Under the pieces are notes generated by a model that did no database searches, had not been told where the DNA came from, and was given only the letters and a program-made list of their open reading frames with translations. This document shows positions 34,647 to 43,696 of a stretch of 64,000 bases of DNA, one piece after another. Each line of letters opens with the position of its first letter. Positions within the stretch are counted from its first letter, which is position 1. This DNA is from Aequoribacter sp049615385. Its GTDB lineage: Bacteria > Pseudomonadota > Gammaproteobacteria > Pseudomonadales > Halieaceae. The position numbers and the translations under genes are program-made. The stretch lies in the NCBI RefSeq assembly GCF_049615385.1, contig NZ_JBMZFL010000005.1; one strand, given 5' to 3'.

Positions 34647-34967
34647 TTACATTTGATATTCTGGGACGTTGACGACCATACCATCGAGCGCCTCGGTCAC
34701 TTGCACCTGACAACTCAAGCGGGAATTCGCCTCGCGATCTGGGCGCATGCTTAACATCGCATCCTCGAGCTCATCTTGAGCGGATAGCTTATCCATATAG
34801 GCCTCGCTGATAAACACGTGGCACGTTCCGCAGGCACAACCACCACCGCAGTCAGCGTCGATACCGTCAACGCCCTTGGCGATAGCATTTTCCATCAATG
34901 AACGACCCTCTTCCGCGTCGATCGTCATTTCATCGCCATTGTGCTGAATAAAGGTAATGCTAACCAT
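34647..34967 (-). CDS. [2Fe-2S] ferredoxin, adrenodoxin/putidaredoxin type
   Basis: Electron carrier of 106 residues. The four cluster ligands are C40, C46, C49 (pattern C-x5-C-x2-C in DCGGGCACGTC) and C86 in RLSCQV. The acidic patch (SAQDELEDAM) and C-terminal NVPEY are typical of ferredoxins serving cytochrome P450s or ring-hydroxylating systems; no P450 or reductase lies nearby. It is transcribed divergently from the AraC-type gene, with a ribosome site AAGGAG upstream. Confidence 0.93.
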   Translation of the reverse strand: MVSITFIQHNGDEMTIDAEEGRSLMENAIAKGVDGIDADCGGGCACGTCHVFISEAYMDKLSAQDELEDAMLSMRPDREANSRLSCQVQVTEALDGMVVNVPEYQM

Positions 34968-35029
34968 AATATGCTCCTTGTGTTATTCCGATATTGTAAC
35001 GAATAGCGGAGTTTAAAGGCGGTCTTATT

Positions 35030-35058
35030 TTGACACAATGCGTATTTTTTAGGACACT
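35030..35058 (+). promoter_or_regulatory. Possible promoter of the AraC-type gene
   Basis: A perfect TTGACA (35030-35035) with a weak GACACT at 17 bases. The interval is divergent and shared with the ferredoxin, on whose strand TACAAT is the best -10. Only the -35 on this strand is convincing. Confidence 0.35.
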
Positions 35059-35085
35059 CTGTGTTTTCGAGTAATCGGTGTCAAC

Positions 35086-36156
35086 ATGAGTCAACGACGG
35101 GAAGATTTCATACCCTCGCTCTACACGCGAATTACAGCGCGTGTTCTAAATTTACAAGAGCGCGACTTACCGCGCTTACTCGCCGGCTCTGGCTTAGATC
35201 CGGCCATACTGATGCCGGGTGACAACACCCTAATCAGCGCGCAATCGCAAATGGTCATTATCGATAACGCACGCGCCTTGTACGGCAAGCCAGGATTTGG
35301 CTTGGTCGCAGGTAGCCAACTCACACCCAACACCTTCGGCCCTATCGGATATCTGGCGCTTAGCAGCCCCACCCTGATGCGTGCCATGATGGCCCTGCGC
35401 GACTTCTTACCTTTGCGCATATCGTTTACTCATTTAGAAATCGCAGAAGTCGAAAACTATTTATGCTGTCGCCTGAAAATTACAGTGCCAGTCAGTGAAG
35501 AAAATAGAATTCACTTGACGGAATGCTTTGCGCTTGTGGTCAAAGCGGTGGCCGACGCTGTGACAGGCGAAGCTCTGCCCGATTTAAAATTCACGTTTTC
35601 TTACCCAGCACCGAGCTACGCTGAGAAATACTTCGAGGCACTGAGAGCTGAGGTCAGTTTCAACGCAGAGACAGATGCTTTTTGGATTCCCTTACAGTTC
35701 GCGCAATACGCCAATGTCTCGAGCGACACACAGTCTTATCAGCGCGCTCGAGATTTGTGCGAAGAGATATTGCAGTCAGCCCCCAGAAAGCATCTGACGT
35801 TGGCCGATCGGCTGCGGCAATTGATGCTATCACAGCCCGCGGCGACGGTCAGCGAAGATATGCTCGCTCGAGCGATGTTTACCTCCAAGCGCACCATCGC
35901 TCGGAGGCTCGCTGCGGAGGGCACTAGCTACCGACAGGTGCGTGACAGTACCCTTGCGGAACTCGCAGCAAGACACTTGCAAGAGACGACGCTATCAACC
36001 GAGGCCATTGCAGCCATCTTAGGCTACAACGACGTCGCAAATTTTAGACGAGCTTGCCGTCGTTGGTTTGGAATGCCGCCAAGTGAGGTCAGAGCTCTAC
36101 CGTCTGACCCACTCGTAACATCAGATTTGCGTCTTAGGGCGTCCAGTGAGCATTGA
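35086..36156 (+). CDS. AraC-family transcriptional regulator
   Basis: Regulator of 356 residues with an N-terminal sensor half (the arabinose-binding-like type of OruR/ArgR-like AraC proteins) and a C-terminal pair of helix-turn-helices, TVSEDMLARAMFTSKRTIARRL and STEAIAAILGYNDVANFRRACRRWFG. Effector unknown. It faces away from the ferredoxin gene and may control it. Its end overlaps the convergent rhodanese gene by 23 bases. Confidence 0.92.
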   Translation: MSQRREDFIPSLYTRITARVLNLQERDLPRLLAGSGLDPAILMPGDNTLISAQSQMVIIDNARALYGKPGFGLVAGSQLTPNTFGPIGYLALSSPTLMRAMMALRDFLPLRISFTHLEIAEVENYLCCRLKITVPVSEENRIHLTECFALVVKAVADAVTGEALPDLKFTFSYPAPSYAEKYFEALRAEVSFNAETDAFWIPLQFAQYANVSSDTQSYQRARDLCEEILQSAPRKHLTLADRLRQLMLSQPAATVSEDMLARAMFTSKRTIARRLAAEGTSYRQVRDSTLAELAARHLQETTLSTEAIAAILGYNDVANFRRACRRWFGMPPSEVRALPSDPLVTSDLRLRASSEH

Positions 36157-36541
36157 CGTTAGCGCCGGGATTAAAAGCGTCTAAGTCAGCGTAGGCACCA
36201 CCATTCACAACAGCAGTGAAACCGTCGGCTTGCAACATCGACTGCGCGATACCCGAGCGATTACCGCTGCGACAATACACGACAATGGGTGTTTCTTTTG
36301 CCAAACCAAGCTCATTCGCACGCGCCACAATAATCTCATAGGGAATGTGCAAGGACCCTTTTATGGTGCCCGCGGCCACCTCTTCGTCGGTCCGAACATC
36401 AATCACCAATGCGGGCTGTTCAATTGCCGCCCAAGCCTGTTCTGGAGTCATCGTTGTATCCTTCTCACATCCGCTCAAAAACGCCAATGATAGCGCCAGA
36501 GCAAGGCCTAGCGCTAGCGTGAAAGACTGTTGGCGCATCAT
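36134..36541 (-). CDS. Rhodanese-domain lipoprotein
   Basis: Single-domain sulfurtransferase-like protein of 135 residues, probably anchored in the periplasm by a lipid on C25 (lipobox FLSGC). The active loop CRSGNRS with C90 is complete, so it can carry a persulfide; other rhodanese landmarks (VIDVRTDEEVAAG, GSLHIPYEI) are present. It resembles PspE. Its start overlaps the HMG-CoA reductase stop by four bases, an arrangement implying joint expression with no obvious functional reason. Confidence 0.9.
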   Translation of the reverse strand: MMRQQSFTLALGLALALSLAFLSGCEKDTTMTPEQAWAAIEQPALVIDVRTDEEVAAGTIKGSLHIPYEIIVARANELGLAKETPIVVYCRSGNRSGIAQSMLQADGFTAVVNGGAYADLDAFNPGANVNAHWTP

Positions 36542-37722
36542 TTATTGCGCCCCAAACGTTCGTGCGCATCGACCCAGTCATTGGTGCGCGTCTCTTTGTC
36601 GGTGCGGGTTGCGGCCGCTAACGACAACTCACCGGCAACCACTAAGCCCGCAGCAATTTCAGCGAACTTCATCGCCTTATCAGCACCGTAGCAATCCATA
36701 ATTTCCAAACACTCACGCTGCGTTGCGAGGCTCGTACCACCCCCATAGGTCGCCACAATCAACGATGGCAAGGTGATGGAGTAGTAATAATCCCCGTTAC
36801 GAGTCACCTTGTTATAAGTGGTGCACTGGTTTGACTCACCGATATTGGCGATATCTTGCCCAGTCGCGAGGTAAAGTGCAGCCAACCCATTCGCAGGATG
36901 AGCTGCGTTGTTAGAAGAATTGGTCAGCAAAGCGGCCAGAGTGCTGATGCCCTGCCCGTAATGCATAGCCTCGGGCGTCACCTTCAGGTGTTGTTTCATG
37001 ACATCTTTAGGAATCGTGATTTCCGCAGTGACGCGACGCCCCCGCCCCTTCAACAAGTTAACGCTAGACGTGCGCTTCTCGGTGTCAAATGACCCTGATA
37101 ACAAATAGTGTGACATGTGAGGATTTTGCTCGCGAATCCATTCGCACGCCACAAACGTTGCTCGACTCGTCATATTCTGCCCGGCGGCATCTCCGGTTGA
37201 ATAGTCAAAGCGCGTGTAAACCATGTTATGAACGTGGTAACGCTCGATTTCGTTGAGTTTTCCTACCGATGTAGTCGTTTCCGCACGGGCCTTAATCTCC
37301 AAGAAGTTTTGGTCCAGCCACAGCGTGAAATCGCGCGCCTGACGTGCGTCTTTGAACACGAAACACGGGGCACGCTGCATCACCACATCGGTTACCGTGG
37401 TCAGGACACCACCGCTCTCGCGAATGACCTTCATGCCGCGGTTATAGCTGGCAAGCATGGTGCCCTCTACCGTTGCCATGGGCACAAAAAATTCACCCTG
37501 TGCGTATTCACCGTTGACTAACAGGGGCCCGGCAATGCCAACCGGCACCTGGGCGACACCAAAAATATTCTCAATGTTGCCGGACATATTCTCTGGATTA
37601 AACGAAAATTGCTTCGTGTGGTGGAGCTTAGCGCCCGTCTCTTGCTCGATAAAGTCTTGGCGCTGCTTGATAATGTCGCTACCGTAGTCGTTATCGTTAG
37701 AACGTGGGATTTTGCCAGCCAT
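36538..37722 (-). CDS. Hydroxymethylglutaryl-CoA reductase, divergent class I-like
   Basis: NADPH-dependent reduction of HMG-CoA to mevalonate (or the reverse). The 394 residues lack membrane helices and show the class I order: ENIFGVAQVPVGIAGPL (51-67), TVEGTMLAS with catalytic E86, dinucleotide loop GDAAGQNM (class I reads GDAMGMNM), EKR with K216 replacing the usual DKK, GQD with D290, and ATYGGGTSLATQ (325-335). H387 near the C-terminus is a candidate for the catalytic histidine. So all four catalytic residue types are present, in altered contexts. Most Gammaproteobacteria make isoprenoids by the MEP route, which makes this gene unusual. Confidence 0.88.
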   Translation of the reverse strand: MAGKIPRSNDNDYGSDIIKQRQDFIEQETGAKLHHTKQFSFNPENMSGNIENIFGVAQVPVGIAGPLLVNGEYAQGEFFVPMATVEGTMLASYNRGMKVIRESGGVLTTVTDVVMQRAPCFVFKDARQARDFTLWLDQNFLEIKARAETTTSVGKLNEIERYHVHNMVYTRFDYSTGDAAGQNMTSRATFVACEWIREQNPHMSHYLLSGSFDTEKRTSSVNLLKGRGRRVTAEITIPKDVMKQHLKVTPEAMHYGQGISTLAALLTNSSNNAAHPANGLAALYLATGQDIANIGESNQCTTYNKVTRNGDYYYSITLPSLIVATYGGGTSLATQRECLEIMDCYGADKAMKFAEIAAGLVVAGELSLAAATRTDKETRTNDWVDAHERLGRNK

Positions 37723-37792
37723 GTTAAGTCCTTACATATCGTGTTTGAGAACTTAAGGTAGCAGAAAATACTCAAAGTTCAAAATTATTCGA

Positions 37793-37820
37793 TTTGCAAG
37801 CATCACCCTGCTTGTATACC
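37793..37820 (+). promoter_or_regulatory. Possible promoter of the TPR-GGDEF gene
   Basis: TTTGCA (37793-37798), 16 bases, TATACC (37815-37820); predicted start near 37827, only about 12 bases ahead of the first ATG. The match to consensus is moderate. Confidence 0.4.
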
Positions 37821-37838
37821 ATCTAAGTCCTTGTCTAA

Positions 37839-39662
37839 ATGCGAAACACCATGGCGCTTTTTATCCGCAATCCAAGTAAACACTTGAGGGTTATTGCCTT
37901 TCTTGCATGCTTTGCGGCCAGCATGACGGCCTCAAGCAATTGGGAGCAGGACTTCAACGCAATCGCTGACCGTTCACCCGAGTCGTTGCTGCACTTTTTA
38001 GACGAGACGCTGCGGCAACAAGATTACCTGAATGACCTAGAAGCTCAAATTGAAATCCGGCTTCGAAAAGCCAAGATACTCCGAGACAGTGCAGCGTATG
38101 AACAAGCCCTTGCTGAGCTCACGGCGGCCGATATCGTTGCAAAAAAGGCACTGCGCTCGGACCTGCAGGCTGAAATCATCCTGACCCGAGGCACCGTTAA
38201 AGGAGAAATGGGCCAAGTTCCGGATGCCATCGATGATTTCCACGCCGCTCGCAAGTTAGCGAACGCCGAAGACAACAAAGATTTAGAGCTCAATATTCTT
38301 AACGCGCTTGGCGTCGCTTATCTCTATGCGCGCAATCCAGAGCGCGCAATCGAGTATTTGAAGCAAACCCAGAGTCTAGCGCAACAGCTTGGCAATAAAG
38401 AACGAGAGCTGGTAGCCCTTGGCAATATTGGAACAGCGCTCGCTGACATGAACGAAACCGAAGCCAGCCTGAAGGCCCACCGCCAAGCTTACGCTCTGAC
38501 GCAAGCGTTGGCGACCGAGCAAGATCTCAACCCACAAAGCGTCTATCAACTGGCCAATATTTGCTCTCGGCTCTTTGATCTAAACCGACTAGATCAAGCC
38601 GAACTCGAGTGTAATCAAGCCCTTGAGCCAGCCGAAGCCATGGGGCACGTGCGAATTTTATCCGGCATATTAATGACGCTGGGGAAAATAAAGTTTCAGC
38701 AGGGCCAAGAAGCGCAAGCCATGCCCCTACTCGAGCGAGCACTATCGCTTGTTGGCACATCGACCCCAACCATCTCGCTACCCCTGATCGAAACCTTAGC
38801 GAGCGTATATTCCAACCTCGACAAATCAAAACAAGCGGCAACGTATTGGAAACAAGCGATCGAACTCCAGCGTTCACTCGAGCAACGTGAGCGAGCTGCA
38901 CTGACCGAGGAGTTGGAAGTTCGCTACGAAGTGGAGCGGCGGGATCGAGATATCGAGCTGTTGCAGCTTAACGCACAGCTGCGCGAAGCCGAGCTTAAAA
39001 ATCGTGACCGCCAATTATTCTTTGCCGGCGGGCTCCTCATCGCCAGCGTATTGCTGATGGCTGCACTTTGGCGCGGCTACACCGACAAGCGTAAATTGGA
39101 AGCGGAATTGCTGTCGCGTAATTCGAAACTTGAAGACGCGTTGAACACTATCCAAAAATTAGCCTCGGTCGACAGCTTAACAGGCCTGCTAAATCGTCGA
39201 GCGTTTCACGACATCGCGCGCCAAGCTCTAGAACACAAACGCCGCACTGATACCCCAATCTCTTTAGCCTTAGGGGATGTCGATAAATTCAAACAAATCA
39301 ACGACAGCTACGGCCATGCAGTCGGTGACGAGGTGCTGACTGAAATCGCCTCACGACTGACTAACTCACTGCGAGGCACCGACGTCGTGGTTCGCTGGGG
39401 TGGTGAAGAATTTTTGTGCTTTTTCCCAACCACCGACATCAAAGCGGCGATGACACTGGCCGAAAAACTCAGACTGGCAGTCAACGCTTACCCCGTTTCG
39501 ACAGCCTTTGGCGAATTCAATGTCTCCATTACCTTTGGGCTGGCTCAGGTAGACGATGACGTGCAAGATGCCATTCGTCGCGCCGACAAGGCCCTTTACG
39601 ACGGCAAACACATGGGCGGTAATGTTTGTAGACTCGGAGTCGCTCCCCCCCCGCAAGAATAG
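37839..39662 (+). CDS. TPR-containing membrane diguanylate cyclase
   Basis: Predicted to make cyclic di-GMP in response to a periplasmic cue. The 607 residues have a signal peptide/anchor, a tetratricopeptide array in the periplasm (about 90-340; e.g. NALGVAYLYARNPERAIEYL), a coiled coil, one membrane helix (about 394-415), and a C-terminal GGDEF domain with the active signature GGEEF (521-525). The inhibitory site RxxD (R512, D515) is present five residues before it, so product feedback is expected. All catalytic motifs look intact. ATG at 37851 is an alternative start. Confidence 0.92.
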   Translation: MRNTMALFIRNPSKHLRVIAFLACFAASMTASSNWEQDFNAIADRSPESLLHFLDETLRQQDYLNDLEAQIEIRLRKAKILRDSAAYEQALAELTAADIVAKKALRSDLQAEIILTRGTVKGEMGQVPDAIDDFHAARKLANAEDNKDLELNILNALGVAYLYARNPERAIEYLKQTQSLAQQLGNKERELVALGNIGTALADMNETEASLKAHRQAYALTQALATEQDLNPQSVYQLANICSRLFDLNRLDQAELECNQALEPAEAMGHVRILSGILMTLGKIKFQQGQEAQAMPLLERALSLVGTSTPTISLPLIETLASVYSNLDKSKQAATYWKQAIELQRSLEQRERAALTEELEVRYEVERRDRDIELLQLNAQLREAELKNRDRQLFFAGGLLIASVLLMAALWRGYTDKRKLEAELLSRNSKLEDALNTIQKLASVDSLTGLLNRRAFHDIARQALEHKRRTDTPISLALGDVDKFKQINDSYGHAVGDEVLTEIASRLTNSLRGTDVVVRWGGEEFLCFFPTTDIKAAMTLAEKLRLAVNAYPVSTAFGEFNVSITFGLAQVDDDVQDAIRRADKALYDGKHMGGNVCRLGVAPPPQE

Positions 39663-39677
39663 GCTCACGCGACGCAA

Positions 39678-39731
39678 GGTCTTGGAAGACCGACACGAAA
39701 CTTTATCTTCGCTCGCCTCCGACAGCGAAGA
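39678..39731 (+). other. Two stem-loops after the GGDEF gene
   Basis: GGTCTTGGAAGACC (39678-39691) is a tight palindrome. TCTTCGCT/AGCGAAGA (39706-39713 and 39724-39731) forms a perfect 8-bp stem with a ten-base loop. Neither is followed by a clear U-run, so a terminator role is only possible. Confidence 0.4.
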
Positions 39732-39786
39732 ACCCCACAGGCTTTCTTGCAAAAACGCGCACCAGAATATTAAAACAACTCGCTTT

Positions 39787-39815
39787 TTGAACTTTGGGTT
39801 TTTTTCTCGTCTAAG
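39787..39815 (+). promoter_or_regulatory. Possible promoter of the SDR operon
   Basis: TTGAAC (39787-39792) and TCTAAG (39810-39815) with a 17-base spacer, each four of six to consensus, about 50 bases ahead of a gene with a strong ribosome site (AAGGAG). Confidence 0.35.
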
Positions 39816-39870
39816 GGGTACAAGGACCATGACGCTTAGTGTATGTTGTGATTTTTAAGGAGATCACAGC

Positions 39871-40752
39871 ATGGATTACAGCAGTCGTACCGTATTAGTG
39901 AGCGGTGGCGCCGAGGGAATCGGATTTGCAATTGCTAAAGCACTCGGGACAGAGGGTATGAACGTGGTGCTGGGCGATATCAACGGACAATCGTTGCAAA
40001 AAGCGCTAACACAACTCGAAGCACTCCAAATCAACTGCACCGGCCTGGTAATGGATGTGGCGAAGGCGGACGATTGGCAACGTGCTGTTGCACTCGCGAC
40101 GGAGCGGTACGGAGCTCTACACGCCTTAATCAATAACGCTGGGGTTGGCGGAAAACCCGGTCCTATAGAGAATAATACCCGCGCCGATTGGCAGTGGTGC
40201 ATCGACGTCAACCTAATAGGTGTTGTGCAAGGTATGCAAGCAGCGGTGCCGCAGATTAAGCAAGCCGGAGGTGGCTTTATCGTTAACGTGGCCTCCATGG
40301 CAGGTATGATGGGTGTACCCTACGGCGGCGAATATACCGCCACCAAACTCGCCGTGGCAGGCTTAAGCGAAGCCTGGGCGGTGGAGCTTGCGCCCTATAA
40401 CATTCACGTCGCTGCGCTTTGCCCCGCTTTTGTGAGTACCAACATTCATTTATCCGAGCGCAATCGAGCACTGACCCATGGGCAAACGACGACAGCAGAG
40501 GAGATCGAACTCCCCGATCCCGACAGCGTTATGTCGCAGGTTGTTACCAACGGCATCAATCCAGACTTAGTGGGACAGCGGGTGATCGAAGCACTGAACG
40601 CCAAAGAGCACTACATTTTCACGCACCCCAACTATCGAAAAGTTGTTCAGCAGCGTTACGCTGCCATTGACGCGGCGTTCGAGCGCGCTGAATCGAGCCC
40701 CATTGTGGGCCACCTATCTAGCGAGCCTTTAGACGCTTTCGTTCCTCAATAA
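39871..40752 (+). CDS. Short-chain dehydrogenase/reductase
   Basis: NAD(P)-dependent oxidoreductase of 293 residues, cytoplasmic. Nucleotide-binding motif SGGAEGIGFA (with serine replacing the usual threonine), NNAGVGG, the catalytic serine in VASMAG and YTATK give the complete classical SDR set. A C-terminal extension beyond 230 residues is present. Substrate cannot be inferred. It starts a three-gene unit with the saccharopine-reductase-like and DUF1653 genes. Confidence 0.92.
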   Translation: MDYSSRTVLVSGGAEGIGFAIAKALGTEGMNVVLGDINGQSLQKALTQLEALQINCTGLVMDVAKADDWQRAVALATERYGALHALINNAGVGGKPGPIENNTRADWQWCIDVNLIGVVQGMQAAVPQIKQAGGGFIVNVASMAGMMGVPYGGEYTATKLAVAGLSEAWAVELAPYNIHVAALCPAFVSTNIHLSERNRALTHGQTTTAEEIELPDPDSVMSQVVTNGINPDLVGQRVIEALNAKEHYIFTHPNYRKVVQQRYAAIDAAFERAESSPIVGHLSSEPLDAFVPQ

Positions 40753-40764
40753 ACGGAGACATTC

Positions 40765-41937
40765 ATGAAACAAGATCGAAAATTTGACGTAATTGTATTT
40801 GGCGCCTCCGGCTATACCGGACGGCTAGTCGCGGAGTACATCGAGCAACGCTACGGTACCAGTCCTTTACGCTGGGCGATGGCCGGCCGATCTTTGGAAA
40901 AACTTGCCACTGTGCGCGCCGAAATGGGCATCAGCCCAACGGTGGAACTTGTCGCGGTGAATGCCGATTCCAGCGAATCTGTTGCAGCAATGGTTGCCTC
41001 CACCTCAGTCGTCATTACCACTGTAGGACCCTATCAGCTTTACGGCGACGAGTTAGTCAAGCAGTGCGCCCTAAACGGCACGGACTATGTTGATTTGTGC
41101 GGTGAACCCAGCTGGATGTATCAAAAAATTAACGAGCACACTGACGCGGCCAAGGCAAGCGGCGCGCGCATTGTCTTCTCTTGTGGCTTCGACTCTATTC
41201 CTTTCGATCTCGGTGTTTATCACCTGCAGCAGCACGCTAAGGCTGTCACGGGGTCGCCCGTTGCAACCATCAAAGGGCGCGTCCGCGCGATGAACGGCTC
41301 CTTCTCGGGCGGAACGGTGGCGAGCTTGCGAGCGACGATGGCGTCGGTCGCCAAAGACCCGAGCTTAGTCAGCGTATTAACAAACCCCTTCTCACTCGCC
41401 GAGGGCTTCCAGGGCCCCGAGCAGCCTCGAGGAGACAAACCGCAATACGACGAAGAGCTCAAGAGCTGGGCGGCTCCCTTTATCATGGCAACCATCAACA
41501 CCAAAAACGTGCACCGTTCTAACTTCCTGTTAGGACACGCCTATGGTAAAGATTTTGCCTACGACGAGATGTTACTCACAGGCGATGGCGATCAAGGTAA
41601 AGCTGCGGCCGAATATGTTGCGAACGACAACTCATTCGCTGAAAACACCTTGCAGCCCGGCGAAGGCCCCAGCAAAGAGGAACGCGAGGCGGGTTCTTAC
41701 GATGTACTATTCGCCGCCACCGCAACTAACGGACAATTACTGCTAACCAGCGTCAAAGGCGACAAAGACCCCGGCTATGGATCCACTTCTAAAATGTTAG
41801 CCGAGTCTGCGATGTGCCTGCTGCACAATCCAGACCTAGGCGAGGGCGGTGTTTACACACCTGCTGCTGTGATGGCCGATGCCTTAATTGAGCGCCTACA
41901 AAAAAATGCCGGTCTTACCTTCGCAATTGAGGCGTAA
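40765..41937 (+). CDS. Saccharopine dehydrogenase-like / trans-acting enoyl reductase-like protein
   Basis: NAD(P)-binding enzyme of 390 residues. The N-terminal Rossmann motif VFGASGYTGRLVAEYI is typical of the saccharopine dehydrogenase NADP-binding family, including the bacterial trans-acting enoyl reductases; YVDLCGEPSWM and RIVFSCGFDSIPFDLG are further family landmarks. Substrate unknown; a lipid or polyketide-type double bond is one option. Twelve bases after the SDR gene, and its stop directly abuts the next ATG. Confidence 0.88.
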   Translation: MKQDRKFDVIVFGASGYTGRLVAEYIEQRYGTSPLRWAMAGRSLEKLATVRAEMGISPTVELVAVNADSSESVAAMVASTSVVITTVGPYQLYGDELVKQCALNGTDYVDLCGEPSWMYQKINEHTDAAKASGARIVFSCGFDSIPFDLGVYHLQQHAKAVTGSPVATIKGRVRAMNGSFSGGTVASLRATMASVAKDPSLVSVLTNPFSLAEGFQGPEQPRGDKPQYDEELKSWAAPFIMATINTKNVHRSNFLLGHAYGKDFAYDEMLLTGDGDQGKAAAEYVANDNSFAENTLQPGEGPSKEEREAGSYDVLFAATATNGQLLLTSVKGDKDPGYGSTSKMLAESAMCLLHNPDLGEGGVYTPAAVMADALIERLQKNAGLTFAIEA

Positions 41938-42153
41938 ATGAGCATCACTCCGGGTCTGTATCAGCACTACAAAGGGCCGCGCTACCGCGTTATTGGGGTA
42001 GCGCGCCACTCCGAAACAGAAGAAGAACTGGTGGTTTACCGAACGTGTTACGGCGATGAATCACTATGGGTCAGACCGGCGTCTATGTTCAGAGAACTGG
42101 TTGAGACGCCCGAAGGCAAAATACCGCGCTTTCGCTATTTGGAAGACGAATAG
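41938..42153 (+). CDS. DUF1653 protein
   Basis: Small protein of 71 residues, nearly all in the DUF1653 fold: GLYQHYKGPRYRVIGVARHSET, then YRTCYGDESLWVRP. Function unknown. Its ATG follows the previous stop with no gap, so it is cotranslated with that gene. Confidence 0.93.
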   Translation: MSITPGLYQHYKGPRYRVIGVARHSETEEELVVYRTCYGDESLWVRPASMFRELVETPEGKIPRFRYLEDE

Positions 42154-42166
42154 CCCTTACAGAGCC

Positions 42167-43696
42167 CTAAAATTCGTATTCAACCAGAAAACGAAAGGTA
42201 TGTTCAGACGAATCCTCATTGGGAGTTAACTGTTGTGTAAAAGCGTTAGCAATTGCTAGACGTTTCGGACGTCCGTTTTCTGTCCAAAATCCCTGTTCAA
42301 CCGTCAAAGGACTATCCAGCCGCAACCAACGTTGCACGCGTGCATAGTCTGGTATGCGAGCGTTAAGGGTTTGTATACAAGTTGTTATCTGCGCATCACT
42401 TATTGTGTTTGGCGCGAACAATAACGCCGCACAGTAAGGCAGATCGTTACCCAGAATGACACACTGTACGAATAAGCCCGAAGCAAACAATTCGCCCTCG
42501 AGCCATTCAGGAGCGATGTTGCGTCCCAAGGTAGTAATCAGTAAATTGCTTTTGCGGCCAGACACTTGCACGAAGCCGTCTGCGGACACATCACCCAAAT
42601 CCCCGGTCGCATAGCGCGTCCTGCCCCAACTATCGGGTTGATTCATATACCCCAAGAACAGTGGGCCCTCTATGACCAACTCGCCTTGTTCCCCTATGAC
42701 TTTCAGGTGATCCAGAACACAGCCGCTGGTGCCTGCCCGATTTTGACTTGGCGTGTTAATGCTAACGACAGACGCGGCCTCGGATAAGCCATAACCCTCA
42801 TAAACCGGCAAGCCAAGAGCTGCAGCTTGCTCAACCAAACTGGGTGCTACCCGCGCACCGCCAACTGCGACAAAAGTGAAGCTGTTGGGCAAGGGCATGC
42901 CCGCTTGGCCGGCCTGAACCAGGGCCATCAACAGCGCAGGTACAGTGATCATCGAATTGGGTTGTGCCTGATTAATAGCACCAATAAACGATTCAAAACT
43001 GGTTAAGCGACCGCCATCAAAACCCAGCTCAGCGAGAGGCAACAACACCACGGTGCCATCTCGCATCCAGGTCTGATAAATACCTGCCAGGTTCTCGAGT
43101 AAGGTCGATAAGGGCAAGGTACACAAATGTCTAGGCTTGTCTTGTAGCACTCTATCGGCAATTGCCTTAGCCACCAATAAACAATGCTCGCTGGACAAAC
43201 ACACACCCTTGGGCGTTCCGGTAGAGCCAGAAGTAAAGGTAACTTTATGCGTATCGTTTGGCAGCAACGGCTTCTTGACAGGCTCATATTGTCGAATCTT
43301 ACAGTGCGCCAATAAGTCACCCGCAAGCGCGTGCTCCCGCAAAGCGTCGCACCCTTCCAACAAACCCGCATGCGCGTCGTTAAAGGCAATATGAGTTAAG
43401 CCCGCTGTGACTACGATATGTGCGATTTGCTCTTCGCTGAAAAATGTCGGCAAGGGCACCAAGCATAGATTTAATTCTTGCGCGGCCAAATCCCAGACGA
43501 GCCATGCAGGCTCGTTATCCAACAGCAAGCCTAATCGGCAAACTTCCTGGGTCGTCAGCCATTGCTTAGCCGCCGTTACGGCTTCGATGAATCGAGCACA
43601 CGAAACTTCGCTTTGTGAGGCATAAATCAGTGTCTCACTCGGATCGCGCGCCTCAAGAATTTCGAGCATGAGCCCCACGGTTAAGCTTGGTTCCAA
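42167..43696 (-). CDS. AMP-binding enzyme (acyl-CoA synthetase-like)
   Basis: Adenylate-forming enzyme of 509 residues. Core motifs are A3 TSGSTGTPKG (155-164), A5 YEGYGLSEA, A7 YATGDLGD and A8 near LLITTLGRNIAPEWLE; the A10 lysine appears as NGRPKR close to the C-terminus. It is most similar to long-chain fatty-acid ligases but shorter than FadD-type enzymes (about 550). The start overlaps the thermostable-hemolysin-family gene by 16 bases, so the two are coupled. Substrate unknown. Confidence 0.9.
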   Translation of the reverse strand: MEPSLTVGLMLEILEARDPSETLIYASQSEVSCARFIEAVTAAKQWLTTQEVCRLGLLLDNEPAWLVWDLAAQELNLCLVPLPTFFSEEQIAHIVVTAGLTHIAFNDAHAGLLEGCDALREHALAGDLLAHCKIRQYEPVKKPLLPNDTHKVTFTSGSTGTPKGVCLSSEHCLLVAKAIADRVLQDKPRHLCTLPLSTLLENLAGIYQTWMRDGTVVLLPLAELGFDGGRLTSFESFIGAINQAQPNSMITVPALLMALVQAGQAGMPLPNSFTFVAVGGARVAPSLVEQAAALGLPVYEGYGLSEAASVVSINTPSQNRAGTSGCVLDHLKVIGEQGELVIEGPLFLGYMNQPDSWGRTRYATGDLGDVSADGFVQVSGRKSNLLITTLGRNIAPEWLEGELFASGLFVQCVILGNDLPYCAALLFAPNTISDAQITTCIQTLNARIPDYARVQRWLRLDSPLTVEQGFWTENGRPKRLAIANAFTQQLTPNEDSSEHTFRFLVEYEF

